The notes beneath the pieces are model-generated. The model was not told where the DNA came from. It did not search any database and saw only the letters and a program-made list of their open reading frames with translations. Made by a program: the position numbers and the translations under genes. A DNA stretch of 64,000 bases, from contig CM022677.1 of the NCBI GenBank assembly GCA_012295275.1, positions 11,718,574 through 11,782,573 on the forward strand, given 5' to 3'. This stretch comes from Chrysomallon squamiferum. Taxonomy: Eukaryota; Mollusca; Gastropoda; Neomphalida; Peltospiridae. This document shows positions 25,575 through 35,685 of this stretch, in pieces (positions within the stretch are counted from its first letter, which is position 1; every line of letters starts with the position of its first letter).

Positions 25575-25669
25575 TTCAGAACAGTTCTCTATTTTATTGA
25601 CTTCCTCTGACTGGCTAGTAAGAGTATCAGAAGAATTTGTCATCTTCGGGTCTTTTTTGTCATAATCGC
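25575..25669 (-). CDS. Exon copy of small family (NSSDT/TSQSEE exon)
   Basis: This 95 bp exon has acceptor TTTGTAG and donor CTGAA/GTAAGT. It reads GDYDKKDPKMTNSSDTLTSQ and ends ENCSE in phase 0. It is the minus-strand partner of the plus-strand exon at 3864-3958, with the same length and borders. Conservation of frame and splice sites between copies suggests function or recent duplication. The function is unknown. Confidence 0.5.
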
Positions 25670-26375
25670 CTACAAAACCAAATAGAGATTTATTTTCAGC
25701 TTGCACAATTAAATTTGCAAAACAGGATTACATTTTATCAATTTTGGAAGTAAAGCTGGATTAGCCACAGTTAACAAACTCAAAATGGTTTCCAGCTTAC
25801 AGTTTGTTTTATCTGTATTCACTGAATACATTTGTCTCTTTTATTTCCTCTGTCATCTTGAACTTCTACAATGATCTAGCAGACTGTTTTGGCAGGCATT
25901 ATTTCTCATAAACAAAAACAAATTCATAAACAAAAATTAAAGAAAGGCATTTAATCCCAAATCAAAACTAATTACTTCTGCTAGTTAAATTCTTCAATGG
26001 AATGAAGGTCAGATCTGAATCTGCTATTAATTTAAATGTTTATATAAACATGCAGAGAAGTTTTGAATGCCAGTATTTAAAAAAAAATAAATATATAAAA
26101 TAAAGTAAATATTAATAATAAAATTAAAAATTAAATACAAATAGAGAGATGACAAATATAAAATAAAGATGAATTTTTATTTTTAAAGCTAAAGAACAAT
26201 TTTTCATTCAGAAACACCTTTAACAAAATTATGAACTGATTTGACACATACCTCAACATCATTCCTTAAGCCGTGTTGTTCTTATGAGTTAGAAATGAAA
26301 CTGTTTTGATTACTCCTAGTACAAATATAAGGTAAAAAGAAATAAAACAGTGCTAATGGAAGTAAACTAAGTCAC

Positions 26376-26426
26376 CTGCTGCTCAACTTCCAGACTTTTG
26401 TCTTTACAACTGTCACACACAGCCAT
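26376..26426 (-). CDS. ATG exon copy (MAVCDS), small family
   Basis: Seventeen codons, MAVCDSCKDKSLEVEQQ, end at a GTGACT-type donor. The plus-strand exon at 54217-54267 encodes MAVCDSGKDKRLEVEQQ with the same donor and is followed, as here, by about 100-110 bases and then a TTAAGGAATGATGTTG segment with a GTATGTG donor. The ATG context and repeated structure suggest a first coding exon. The downstream partner is uncertain. Confidence 0.45.
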
Positions 26427-26459
26427 CACAGTCGTCTGTCAAGTGGTTTCTTTTTTAAA

Positions 26460-26830
26460 GATTTTCAAGTTTTTTCTTCCTGGTATTTGACTGTTGAAAT
26501 TGGAGTCTGCACTGTGGAGGAAAATGTACAACTGTTGCCAATGCTGAAAAAAACTGCAAAGTGGAGTTTACAAATGTTAAACAATTCAATTGTTTGAATC
26601 CAAGATGAATTTGACATAGGCTGAAATGACATAGAGCAAGGTAAGCTTGACACTTTAAATTGGTTATTATACAGTTTGACACCCACTACAACATTTAATA
26701 AAATAGAATAAATTCAGTGGCTGATCCGGTGGAAGTGAATTTTACTTTTTTTATGATTATATTTTTTTACTGTTCATTCAAAATATATTTTAATGAATTT
26801 TACAAAGTCATTGTACTAATCAAAATACAT
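26460..26830 (-). repeat. Segment inverted relative to 53.1-53.45 kb
   Basis: Read on the minus strand, text such as TTCACTTCCACCGGATCAGC, CTGAATTTATTCTATTTTAT and CATTTTCCTCCACAGTGCAG matches plus-strand text at 53105-53440 over about 330 bases with scattered differences. No long, clearly coding frame is common to both. It is part of the inverted family copies. Confidence 0.8.
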
Positions 26831-27173
26831 TAAACATAATGTATATTGCTATTTTAATCCTTTTATATAAAAGTTAATAACATAATGTTAATCTGATTGC
26901 AAATAAGAATATAAACACATTTGATATATTATTTTTATTAAAATTACATGCTCTAATCTGAAATACATACATTTAATACTTTACATGGTAGGTGAGATAT
27001 TAATAAGATCAAATTACAAATTTATACAAATGTTCTGTTCACTACTCTATTAGGCTGTCCTGCAAATTATTACACTGATTCTATTCATTTTCAGTACATC
27101 ATTTTACAAAACTGAAATTATTTAAAACTGAAATAAAATGGAAAGGTTTACAATGCATAATGTATTTAAATAC

Positions 27174-27298
27174 CTGCTGGACAGCAACAAATACTTCAAC
27201 TCTACTGGAGACTCGAGCTCTCTTTGGTCCAAAATGTCGACTTTGAACTGATCAACAATTTCTTGAATATTTTTACCCTTAACAAGCTGATTTAACTT
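27174..27298 (-). CDS. Exon copy of small family (KLNQLVK exon)
   Basis: The 125 bp exon has acceptor TTTTCAG and donor CAGCAG/GTATTT. It reads KLNQLVKGKNIQEIVDQFKV, then ESPVELKYLLLSS, entering in phase 0 and leaving in phase 2. It parallels exon 2 of the gene at 55213-57373 (131 bp, same borders and phases). The middle differs (DILDQREL here, RLTFWNKEQL there) with a net 6-base change that keeps frame. It lies 600 bases downstream of the last MCC exon found on this strand but is not MCC. Confidence 0.55.
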
Positions 27299-27336
27299 CT
27301 GAAAACAAACAGTTTAAATCCACAGTTTAGTCTAAC

Positions 27337-27339
27337 ATT

Positions 27340-27396
<57 letters not shown>
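27337..27396. repeat. AG microsatellite
   Basis: An AG run with one AT interruption. A second AG run is at 27836-27868, next to a GT run at 27800-27830. Confidence 0.95.
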
Positions 27397-27397
<1 letters not shown>

Positions 27398-27832
27398 AAA
27401 ACATTTATATTAAAAACATATACCATATTCAAAAACAAAAAAGAAAAACATTCCTAATATGAATTTTGTTGATTAACTAGTTATTAACACTCATATATTT
27501 AACATACAACCTGATTCATTATTTTATTTACAAACATTGTGCTATTAAACAAACCATGAAAATTGAGAAACTGTGGTCAACATAAATATAGACACCAGCT
27601 ACAGTACATCCATCTCCAATGTATTTTAGTGTGTCTGTCATCACAGGAACAGTGACACTGTGTGAAGGCTGACAGTTCCATCTGGTAACAGGAAAGTCAA
27701 ACATTTTAAAATACTCATAAAATATTATACTTCTTCTTCTTTTGTTTTAAAATATAGAAATTTACAGAAAATATTCAGGTTTATACGAATGTAAGTGTTG
27801 TGTGTGTGTGTGCGTGCGTGTGTGTGTGTTGT

Positions 27833-27871
<39 letters not shown>

Positions 27872-27895
27872 GAATTAAAATGGAGTCATAACTAC

Positions 27896-28057
27896 ATCTC
27901 TGCCCAGTCTCTGCTGGTGCTCTGAGATCTCACACTTGAGATGCTCTATCTGTACTCTGTAGGCCTGCTCCTGTGACTCCTTACCACTCAGTCTCAACTC
28001 CAGAGCTCTCTTCTCCTTCTCCATCAAGTAGTTCTGAGCCTTCAGCTCTGCCTTCTC
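27896..28057 (-). CDS. MCC: MCC-like exon: central coiled coil (KAELKAQ...IEHLK)
   Basis: The acceptor is TTCTTGAG. The frame reads EKAELKAQNYLMEKEKRALE, then LRLSGKESQEQAYRVQ and EHLKCEISEHQQRLGRD up to a GAT/GTAGTT donor. It aligns with the MCC segment around EMAELKAQLYLLEKEKKALE without gaps. A leucine-rich heptad pattern is visible. This is the last exon of the left copy that I can find. Confidence 0.85.
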
Positions 28058-28396
28058 CTCAAGAAAAACAATTCATATGTAAATGACAAAGTCCAAACCT
28101 TCTCTACCTGTGAAACAATATCATAACAGAGTCCATATATTCAGCTTGCCTAGAATTCAGAAAATGATTTAATATAAATGGAATAAGACACAAAGACCAA
28201 ACTGCCATTAATAAAAAAAATTAAAAAATAAAGAAAAAGTACAAGTAAATGCAAGTTAATATAGTAAAAAACTGAAACACAATTTTCATTACTAAATTAA
28301 CAAAATTAAGAATGCCTGTTCGATTAGCCTGTTTGATTTTTTTCCTTCCCAAAGAAGGTCAGATGCTTGGTTGGGGCTACATTTCATAAGACTGCC

Positions 28397-28631
28397 CTTC
28401 ATAGCCATCAGCTCCTGCATTAACACAGCATTTTCCAAATCCAGTCTTTGAGCTTCTGGAGTTTTCTTGGGTTCATCAAGCAGAGGATCAAAGTGTGAAC
28501 TCTCCAGCTCCATGACGGTCATTCTGACCACTGCCTGGTCATTCTTCAGTGACTGAATGTACTCACGCAATCTCTGTTCATCCAGTTTGGTGAAGCCAGT
28601 GTCCACTGAGCTAGCTGTAGAACTGGACCTG
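28397..28631 (-). CDS. MCC: MCC-like exon: TASSVDTGFTK to LMQELMAMK
   Basis: With acceptor TTGTCCAG and phase 2 entry, the frame reads SSSTASSVDTGFTKLDEQRL, REYIQSLKNDQAVVRMT, ESSHFDPLLDEPKK and RLDLENAVLMQELMAMK. This is the best conserved block of the family. The expected donor directly after the AAG of AMK is GGCAGT, so the invariant T at +2 is G. The open frame runs on about 28 codons into the intron to a TAA. This may be a lost donor or a base error. Confidence 0.9.
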
Positions 28632-29251
28632 CTGGACAATTCAAAATGAAAAGTTGGTTTGGTAAAGATTATTACTAGTCATGGAAAAGTCAGTTAATCA
28701 ACTTGAAATTTATAGTTCGGTAAGTTAGGTAAAATCCTTTTAGAAAGATAGTTAATGCAAAGTCCAGTTAATTACAGCATAGACTTTAATAAAAGAAATA
28801 ACAAAGGTTTAAAAATAGATTCCAATAAAGTATAAAATAAAGATAATTTATATATAAAAAAACAATTACTTTAAGTATTCAAAACAATGTAGATTAAATT
28901 CAATACAAAGGTACTGTCTCTGTTTTTGAAGGTAAAAAAATACAGTCCATTTAAATATAAAGTCAATTTAAATACTGAAAAACAAACTATTAATGTATAA
29001 AATATGGTCAATTTCAGTATTAAACTTTAAGAGAACAGTTAAAATGCTAAACACAAAATCTTATTAGACAGAAAAGCAATTACAGTAAAGTATAAAACAA
29101 AGTCAAATTAGAATAGCTGATGTCATCTTGAAGTACTGAAAAAGAAAGTGTATTAATTAACAAAGTTAGTTTCAGTATTAAACAAACTAAAACTAAAAAT
29201 AATGGAAAATGAAGTCCATTTAATACAAAAAGACTTCAAGTAAAGCATCAC

Positions 29252-29435
29252 CTTGCAGTTCTACTGTTAGAAGAGAGATCTTTCCAGGGGTGAGAAATAG
29301 AGGGTGTGGTATGATCTCCACAGCTTCTGTCCAGCTTGTGAAGTAGATGTTGAGCCACGCCTTCAGCAGACTTCCTCGAGTGATGAGCTCTCTGTAGTAT
29401 AGACATCACCTCCACCTGATCCTCACACTCCTTTA
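29252..29435 (-). CDS. MCC: MCC-like exon: QRAHHSRKSAE to DLSSNSRT
   Basis: The acceptor is AATTTCAG and the donor GCAAG/GTGATG. The frame reads KECEDQVEVMSILQRAHHSR, KSAEGVAQHLLHKLDRSCG and PWKDLSSNSRTA, aligning with the MCC segment LKRAHDCRKTAENAAKALL to PWESLSSNSHTS. Phases fit both neighbours: phase 1 from 29935 and phase 2 into 28631. Confidence 0.9.
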
Positions 29436-29934
29436 CTGAAATTAACATTGAAATTAAATATACATTTAGTAAAATTAGCATACAGACTTATTGGAGTTAG
29501 CATAATACACTAACATGCACAGATGTCAAAAATTAACTATTTTCACCATCTGTGCATTAGGCTAATTTCAGTGTCTATGTATTAACAGCTAATACACTGA
29601 AAGATAACATTACACATACAGAAAAGTAATTGAGATTAAATCCTTCTAACTGAAATGAAATACATGCTTACTGAAAATTCTTTAGATGCTGAATTTTTAA
29701 ATGATAAATAAGTGTACCTGCACGCACACACAGACACACAAACACACACAAACATATATACTCATTCTGAAATTAATAATCACTAATACTGAAATGGTAA
29801 AGATATACACACACACACACACACACATATACAAAACTTAACTTTATTTATGTGTAAAAAAAGAATGAATTTCAGTGATGTAGCAATTACTGAAATAATA
29901 TATTTTTAAATAAGAATTTTAGTTGTAAACTCAC

Positions 29935-30183
29935 CCAGACTTCCAAGTCCTGCAGCTCTACAGTTAGCTAACAAAACTCCCATCTCACTCTCCAGCAGAA
30001 CACACAACACTTCATACGCCTGTGTCATCTGATCAGAGTAGTTAATTGCCAACTGCAGCGCTGTGTTGTTAGACTCATACTTCCCCATCAACACCGTCAA
30101 CCTCTCCAAGTAGGACTTGCTCTCATTCATTGAGGTGGCGATTTTTCTCTGAAGTCTTTCAAACTCAATTTCAAACTCTTTCA
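29935..30183 (-). CDS. MCC: MCC-like exon: KEFEIEFERLQ to CRAAGLGSL
   Basis: The acceptor is ACTAAAG and the donor CTGG/GTGAGT. The frame reads KEFEIEFERLQRKIATSMNE, LTVLMGKYESNNTALQLAIN, YSDQMTQAYEVLCVLLESEM and LLANCRAAGLGSL. It aligns with the MCC motif MLVGKYESNATALRLALQYS and FRAAGVGS. The frame is intact. Confidence 0.92.
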
Positions 30184-30826
30184 CTTTAGTTTAAAATCAG
30201 TTAAATTCATATCATATATCAATTACTTATTCTGTGTTATTGTTTAAGAATCTATTTATTTTAGTTAATTTGAATCAGAATTGCCCAAGGGCAAAAAATA
30301 TAAGGTTAAAAATCAGATATTATGAAAAATAATTTATTTTGGTGATTTGATTTTGAATGATTGTAGTTGGGAAACATTTGTAAGTTTAAAAATCAGTTAA
30401 ATTCATATTTAAAATTTGAAAAATAATGTCAATCATTCATTTTTCTGTCAGTTTTATTTTTTCTGAGGTAATATGAGTTGGAATTAACACCATAAAAAAA
30501 CCATTAATAAATTAAAATATCATACTGGAAATTATGAAAAATATGTCTATTTTTTCCTTCATATTTTTGCCAGTCAAATAACATTTGTGAATTAAAACAT
30601 CAGTTACATTTCTACTGTAAATTATGAAAATACACTGTCAGTATATTCCAATTTAACATTTAAAAGTGTTAAGCATTAGTTATAAATTTGTTAAAATATT
30701 ATGCTAGTGTGTTTTATGTGGTTATGTAACATTAGCAAGTTCAGACATTTTGTAATTTTCCAGTGAAGTTACATTCCAGCACAGGAAACATCACTGTGCA
30801 TATAAATGATGTTAAATGAGATTTAC

Positions 30827-30914
30827 CCCAAGGGAGGTAATTTCAGCACACATTTTTAGTTTCTTCAGTTCTGCTATTTTAGCTACAGGAAACTGATCAC
30901 TGCCTGCAGTGGTC
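30827..30914 (-). CDS. MCC: MCC-like exon: PVAKIAELKKLK
   Basis: The acceptor is ATTCACAG and the donor CTTGGG/GTAAAT. In phase from the preceding exon's alternative donor, it reads TTAGSDQFPVAKIAELKKLK, then MCAEITSLG, matching the MCC segment IPIAKIAERVKL to SEISSIG. It ends in phase 0, while the next exon found needs a different phase. At least one exon between them is missing or diverged. Confidence 0.75.
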
Positions 30915-31210
30915 CTGTGAATTAATAAATAAATAAATAAATAGAATATTTACATAAATACTCAAATAATAAATACACTGCAAATAAGCAGCAAATGGAA
31001 AGAAATGGATGTATAAAGAAAAAATAATATATATGTATATATTATAGTTTTGTGTTTTTTCAAATATTATTTATGTATATGTATTATACATTTTTTGTAT
31101 GTTCTCAACATTCCATATATAAAAAAATAACACAACACACACACACTGTCTATCTCCACTGATTCCCTTATAATCACATGCAATAAAGATGAGAAACAAA
31201 ATAAGAAATG

Positions 31211-31666
31211 TTTATTTATACCTCTCTCCTGTGTTAGGAGTTACTTTAGTTACATGGAACATAAATGAATGACAATATAACAAATGTTTATTTATACCTC
31301 TCTCCTGTGTTAGGAGTTACTTTAGTTACAGGGAAAATAAATGAATGACAATATAAGAAATATTTATTTATACCTCTCTCCTGTGTTAGGAGTTACTTTA
31401 GTTACATGGAACATAAATGAATGACAATATAAGAAATATTTATTTATACCTCTCTCCTGTGTTAGGAGTTACTTTAGTTACATGGAACGTAAATGAATGA
31501 CAATATAACAAATATTTACTTATACCTCTCTCCTGTGTTAGGAGTTACTTTAGTTACATGGAACGTAAATGAATGATAATATAACAAATGTTTATTTATA
31601 CTCTCTCCTGTATTAGGATTCACTTGTGACTTTGTTGGTGTTGATGTTTGATTGTTCATGGGACTA
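31211..31666. repeat. 76 bp tandem repeat spanning an MCC exon-intron border
   Basis: Six copies start at 31211, 31287, 31363, 31439, 31515 and 31591, an exact 76 bp period. On the minus strand each unit holds the exon 3' end (CCTAACACAGGAGAG) plus a GTATAA donor and intron text. The sixth unit (31591 on) is the exon itself, with one G fewer before the donor. The array therefore multiplies a splice donor. Confidence 0.95.
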
Positions 31667-31710
31667 GAAGACAAATCTGTCAGAGGTAACTTATCCTGTA
31701 ACTCTTTCAA
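31526..31710 (-). CDS. MCC: MCC-like exon: LKELQDKL to NPNTGE, with repeat-borne donor
   Basis: The acceptor is TTGTTACAG. The frame reads LKELQDKLPLTDLSSSPMNN, then TPTKSQVNPNTGE, aligning with MCC ELQTRLQSV and NRPINPSTGE. The original donor (GAGAGA/GTATAA, exon end 31602) leaves phase 1, which would shift the next exon onto a stop. The donor in the adjacent 76 bp repeat (exon end 31526) adds 25 in-frame codons ending VTPNTGE and leaves phase 2, which fits the next exon. Use of the repeat donor is inference. Confidence 0.75.
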
Positions 31711-32152
31711 CTGTAACAAAAACGTAATATTCCTCTAACTTTCAATTTTAACAAAATGTAACAGTTTATTCTGTGTCAACTGTAAGAAAATGTAACAATT
31801 TATCCTCTAGCTTTTTCAACTATAACAAAAATGTAACAATTCATTCTGTAACTCTTTCAGCAGTAAACAAAAATGTAACAATTTATCCTTTAACTAGTTT
31901 TGCTATAAACTTTTAAAATCGTGTATTTACTAACAACTTTACAGTACTTTTTTTATGAATGTAACAATTTCATGCAGTTACTAACAATTTAACTGTTACT
32001 CTTTCATAGAAAGACTTAATGCAGAAATTATTAACACAAGCCATATTATATAACTGAAGGAAAAAGCAATCTCTATAATTAAGTTTTGTGTTTCAATTCT
32101 ACCTACAAACAAAAATGTAAATATCATTATTTTAATATTTATGCGGAGTTAC

Positions 32153-32405
32153 CTTTCTTTTCAACTTCTCCCTGTCATCATTAATATATTCAATATGGCT
32201 ACATAGCTGTATAAGTTCTATGTCCTGTCTGCCTATCTGTTCTTGTAGAGCCCACCGTCATCGTTGTCTTTTTCTACGTCTTCTCTGAGACGTTGAACGA
32301 CGTTGCGATCAACATCGTGGAAAGGAAAGTCTTTTCTTTCTGCAATGCCTGACTCCAGTTCTGTGACAACTCGGGAAAATTTTGCATTTATTTCATTACC
32401 TGTTT
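32153..32405 (-). CDS. MCC: MCC-like exon: NEINAKFSRVVTELE to DDREKLKRK, frameshifted
   Basis: The acceptor is GTTTTAG and the donor GAAAG/GTAACT. The first part reads ETGNEINAKFSRVVTELESG, DVDRNVVQRLREDVE and resembles MCC DLNSELQRVLTGLENVV and EVDRHIEQL. Near 32251-32258 the frame must change by one base, after which WALQEQIGRQDIELIQLCSH and DDREKLKRK continue the coiled coil in phase with the next exon. Without the change it stops at TAG. Confidence 0.8.
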
Positions 32406-32904
32406 CTAAAACATCCAAAAAAATAAAAAAACATAAAAAAAAACATTTATAATTATTCTGAATTTTAATGTTGTGTATATGTTATTTAGTAATTAAAGAA
32501 AAAAACAACAACACATGAACAAATTTTAATTATATTTGTAAATTTAATTCTATTTTTCTCTTCTGATCAAATTAACTGATTGAAAAGATATCTCATTTTA
32601 ACTATATATTTATTTGGAACTTTTCTTTTTAATTCCTTCATTCCTTCTAACAGTAAGAAAATGAGAAAAATATATAATTTTAATTATATATTTATTTGTT
32701 ATTTTCTTTTCTTCTAGCAGTAAGTAAACGAGAAAAAAAAATTATTATAATTTAATATTTCAAAAAATTCAACAAATTAAAATATGTTGCTATTTATATA
32801 ATAAATTAAAATTAAAATTAATCAACTTTTAAAACAACTGGACATCTATCTAAAACAGCCAAAACTGTACAGTCAAAAAAATAAATATAAAAGTAAATGA
32901 TTAC

Positions 32905-32986
32905 CAGGTCTCGCAGACTGGGAGCCATTTGCATTATTCTTGTTGATACTTCCTCCATCATCGCTTTTGTCCAATCATCTTCTTCT
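32905..32986 (-). CDS. MCC: MCC-like exon: EEDDW... to ...SARP, frame uncertain
   Basis: The acceptor is TCTGTGTAG and the donor CCTG/GTAATC. The 5' half reads EEDDWTKAMMEEV in one frame, like MCC REEDEYSELRSEL. The 3' half, in the frame that joins the next exon, reads SDDGGSINKNNANGSQSARP. One base separates the two frames. Either frame could be partly accidental. Confidence 0.55.
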
Positions 32987-33014
32987 CTACACAGAAATGA
33001 AAAGAAAAGAAAAA

Positions 33015-33385
33015 AACGTTCAAATGTCTTTACAGTTTCTAGAATTTGGTATTTTCAACAAATTCCTAGAAATTATTTCTTAGTCTTTCATTAAACACAG
33101 TGAAGAACAGCAAGCTAATGGTGTTGTTTTACATCTGAAGAATGACTGACTTGACTCATACAATGAAAGAAAACAATGGTTAAATGTCTTCACATATTTC
33201 TGGAATTTCAGGTTTTCACGAATCTTTTCTTGTCCATTAAAAACAGTGAAAAACCAGCAAATAAATGGTATTATTTTACAATACATAATGACAAGCCAAA
33301 ACTATGTTTCATTATGTGTCCAGATATATTATATTATTGTTTTTATCATTCATTAAAAGCAGGGAAAAACAGCAAATGACGTGTA
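33015..33385. repeat. About 160 bp tandem repeat reaching an MCC exon end
   Basis: Text such as TTAAATGTCTTCACA, ATTTCTGGAATTT and CATTAAAAACAGTGAAAAAC recurs near 33018 and 33178, with a third partial copy from about 33340 that runs into the exon at 33381. Copies are about 75-80% alike. Confidence 0.7.
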
Positions 33386-33463
33386 AAGTTCAGTGACGCG
33401 TTCCTCGTAGCGTGCCGCCGTCTGGTCAACTCTGTCATCGAAGTCTTTCTGACTGCGAATCTT
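33381..33463 (-). CDS. MCC: MCC-like exon: RYEERVTELY
   Basis: From acceptor ACTAAGACAG in phase 0, the frame reads KIRSQKDFDDRVDQTAARYE, ERVTELY, matching MCC REHEDVQERTTLRYEERITE. The 3' end is uncertain: a GT follows ACTTTACAC, but the repeat described at 33015 starts there, and the expected continuation (about 15-20 residues to the next exon) is absent. Confidence 0.75.
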
Positions 33464-34223
33464 CTGTCTTAGTGACAACAAACAATCACATTTCAGTAAC
33501 AAACACAAAAAATAATTATTAAAAATACAGGATAAGAACATTATTTATAATGCAAATATAAAATCAAAATAAACTAATAATAATAATAAAAGAAAAATAT
33601 TTATTAACGGTACATACATCCTATTATACAATAAGAATGCAATATGCTATTATAAAATAAAAAATAAAAAAAACAATATTTAAAATCACATTAGAAACAT
33701 TATATATTTATATATGTATATTAGTAAACTTGTAAATTAAAAAATAATAAAATGTCAAAATATTTAGAATCACTAAAATATCTGAAGTTTTGAATGGTTT
33801 TTGGATATAACTGTGTATTAGTAAATTTAAAACATACAGACTAAATTCTCTTAGTATTCAAAATCACAAGACATTTTTTTATGAATTTGAATGTGTATAT
33901 ATTGTATTTATTGAACCTATGTATTCTTTGTTTTAGTGTCTGCTTAAGACAACATCATCATTAAATAATCAAATAAATACTTAAATAACCAAATAAGGCA
34001 GATTTAAATTTGGTCATCAGATCAACGTAAATATTTTCTAAATCTTTTCCAGGAAGATAGCCAGAGTAGCTTTAAATCATCACCAAGAGTTATTGCCAAA
34101 CATGTTATTTTCTAGTCAGGCTATATTCTTAGAATAACAACACTAAAAGGCAGGTGGAGATTTAATTTCAGGCTAATGTGAGGATAAAAAAAAAAAATAA
34201 TATTAAAAAAAAAAAATTCTTAC

Positions 34224-34337
34224 CTTGTATTTAGTGAGTTATTTTTCTAACTGATCTCTTACGGCTGTTACTTGTGCCAACCTGTTGTTCAGCTCGATTA
34301 TCTCCCATTTCAGAGAGGTCAAGGCCGCCTGGTCTAG
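34224..34337 (-). CDS. MCC: MCC-like N-terminal exon with in-frame TAA
   Basis: The acceptor is TTTCCCAG and the donor TACAAG/GTAAGA, both strong. Thirty-eight codons read LDQAALTSLKWEIIELNNRL, AQVTAVRDQLEK, then TAA (34239-34241), then LTKYK. Vertebrate MCC has SAALASLKGDIVELNKRLQQ and LLEKKLAK here, so the TAA replaces a Lys codon by one A-to-T change. The phase matches the next exon. Confidence 0.85.
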
Positions 34338-34339
34338 CT

Positions 34340-34471
34340 GGGAAAGAAAAGAAATAATTTTAAATTATTACATTTTGCAACTAAAATAAAACATGTTATT
34401 TTTGAATTTTTGTGATTCAGTCTGTTTTATCATTCCTAAGGCTAATTAATGAAAAAAATATCGATAATGAA

Positions 34472-34508
<37 letters not shown>

Positions 34509-35317
34509 CACAAATAGTGAAAATAAACTAAATATTTAAAAATAAAATACATACGTACATGTATAAGTTGTTGTTACTGCTCTTGTTACGCATGTGTGTG
34601 TGTGTTTGTGTGTGAAAGTGATTTATATTGTAAGCTATTTTATAAAACTCAGCTATAAATACTACATGCTATTATTTGTATTAGTTATTACTCAATAAAA
34701 TTACTCAAAAAAATTAAAGTTGAGTCTTGTGACAAGATTCTATATCGTAGTGTTTAATAAGTTATTTTCGATTATCTCCCTTCAGTTACTATTATTATTT
34801 ATTTATTTTTTATTTTTTATTTTTTTTCTGTTTGGCGGGTTGAAAGTGTACGTCATTGCACACCACGGAAAATCGCTGATAACGAAACGTCGTATAAAGA
34901 GTAATAAATGTAAATGTATAGGTGTGTTCAAGGAATATCAATTTATATACAGTAAACAACATAACGTATCTATTATATAACTAAAATATAAGCAATAAAA
35001 ATAAATACAGTGGACTCAAAACCGGATTCATTGAGGCCAGCGTGGTATGCCGTTTTAGACAGTGCCGATTGACAAACATTAAAATAACATAAAACTGAAA
35101 TATTTGGTTTATTATTACAAATGTTAATGGTCTATCAGTTGTCTCTGTCGACTGCGTTTTCTTCATATTCCTCTCCAAACTCCTCTGTCATGTCCTCCAA
35201 GTTTTACTTTAATTGCAAAAGCTGCTTTCGATAACAGCAGTAAAATATTTAATTTGTTTGCCACTTTAAGATAATCAGTGTACGAAAGTTTGTTTGTATC
35301 GTCAGTCCATTCAGATT

Positions 35318-35350
<33 letters not shown>

Positions 35351-35646
35351 TCATATATTCATGACGTAACCAATACAGTTTGTATACCTACAACAAACCG
35401 GCCATCTGAAATGTTCGAGAATAATTTATGCAATGTACAGCGATACTGACATTTATGATAATTCTGTAAAATAAAAATGAATAAGGAAAATATCGAATCG
35501 CATGTTACCTCATTGTGGTGAATTTTATACTTCTTTTTTTTGTTATACATTTTAATTCAGTAAAGCGAGCAAAAATATAAGACAGTCTATTTTAACTCAG
35601 TGAATTGATAAGTAATAAGCTGTTTTCTGTGTGTATGTGTGTGTAT

Positions 35647-35685
<39 letters not shown>

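Larger units (their letters stand above)
27896..34337 (-). pseudogene. MCC: MCC-like coiled-coil gene (left copy), damaged
   Basis: Ten minus-strand exons, in order from 34337 down to 27896, spell a protein collinear with vertebrate MCC, a long coiled-coil regulator of Wnt/beta-catenin signalling, cell migration and polarity. Clear landmarks are SLKWEIIELNNRL, ARYEERVTELY, LMGKYESNNTALQLAINYSD, SSTASSVDTGFTKLDEQRL, RLDLENAVLMQELMAMK and QAYRVQIEHLKCEI. Damage: a TAA codon at 34239-34241, probable one-base shifts in the exons at 32905 and 32153, a shifted donor at 31602, and GG in place of the expected donor GT after 28397. Exons for one middle segment (between 30827 and 30183) and for the C-terminal quarter were not found. 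Either this copy is a pseudogene or the assembly has base errors. Exons are listed singly below. Confidence 0.85.

Noticed and set aside
27174-27298. Treating the KLNQLVK exon as part of MCC.
   Set aside because: It shows no similarity to the MCC C-terminus. The true MCC C-terminal text is at 63124-63303, and a paralogous exon belongs to a separate gene at 55733.
31200-31620. CRISPR-like array of regularly spaced repeats.
   Set aside because: The units are contiguous 76 bp tandem copies with no unique spacers, in an animal gene.
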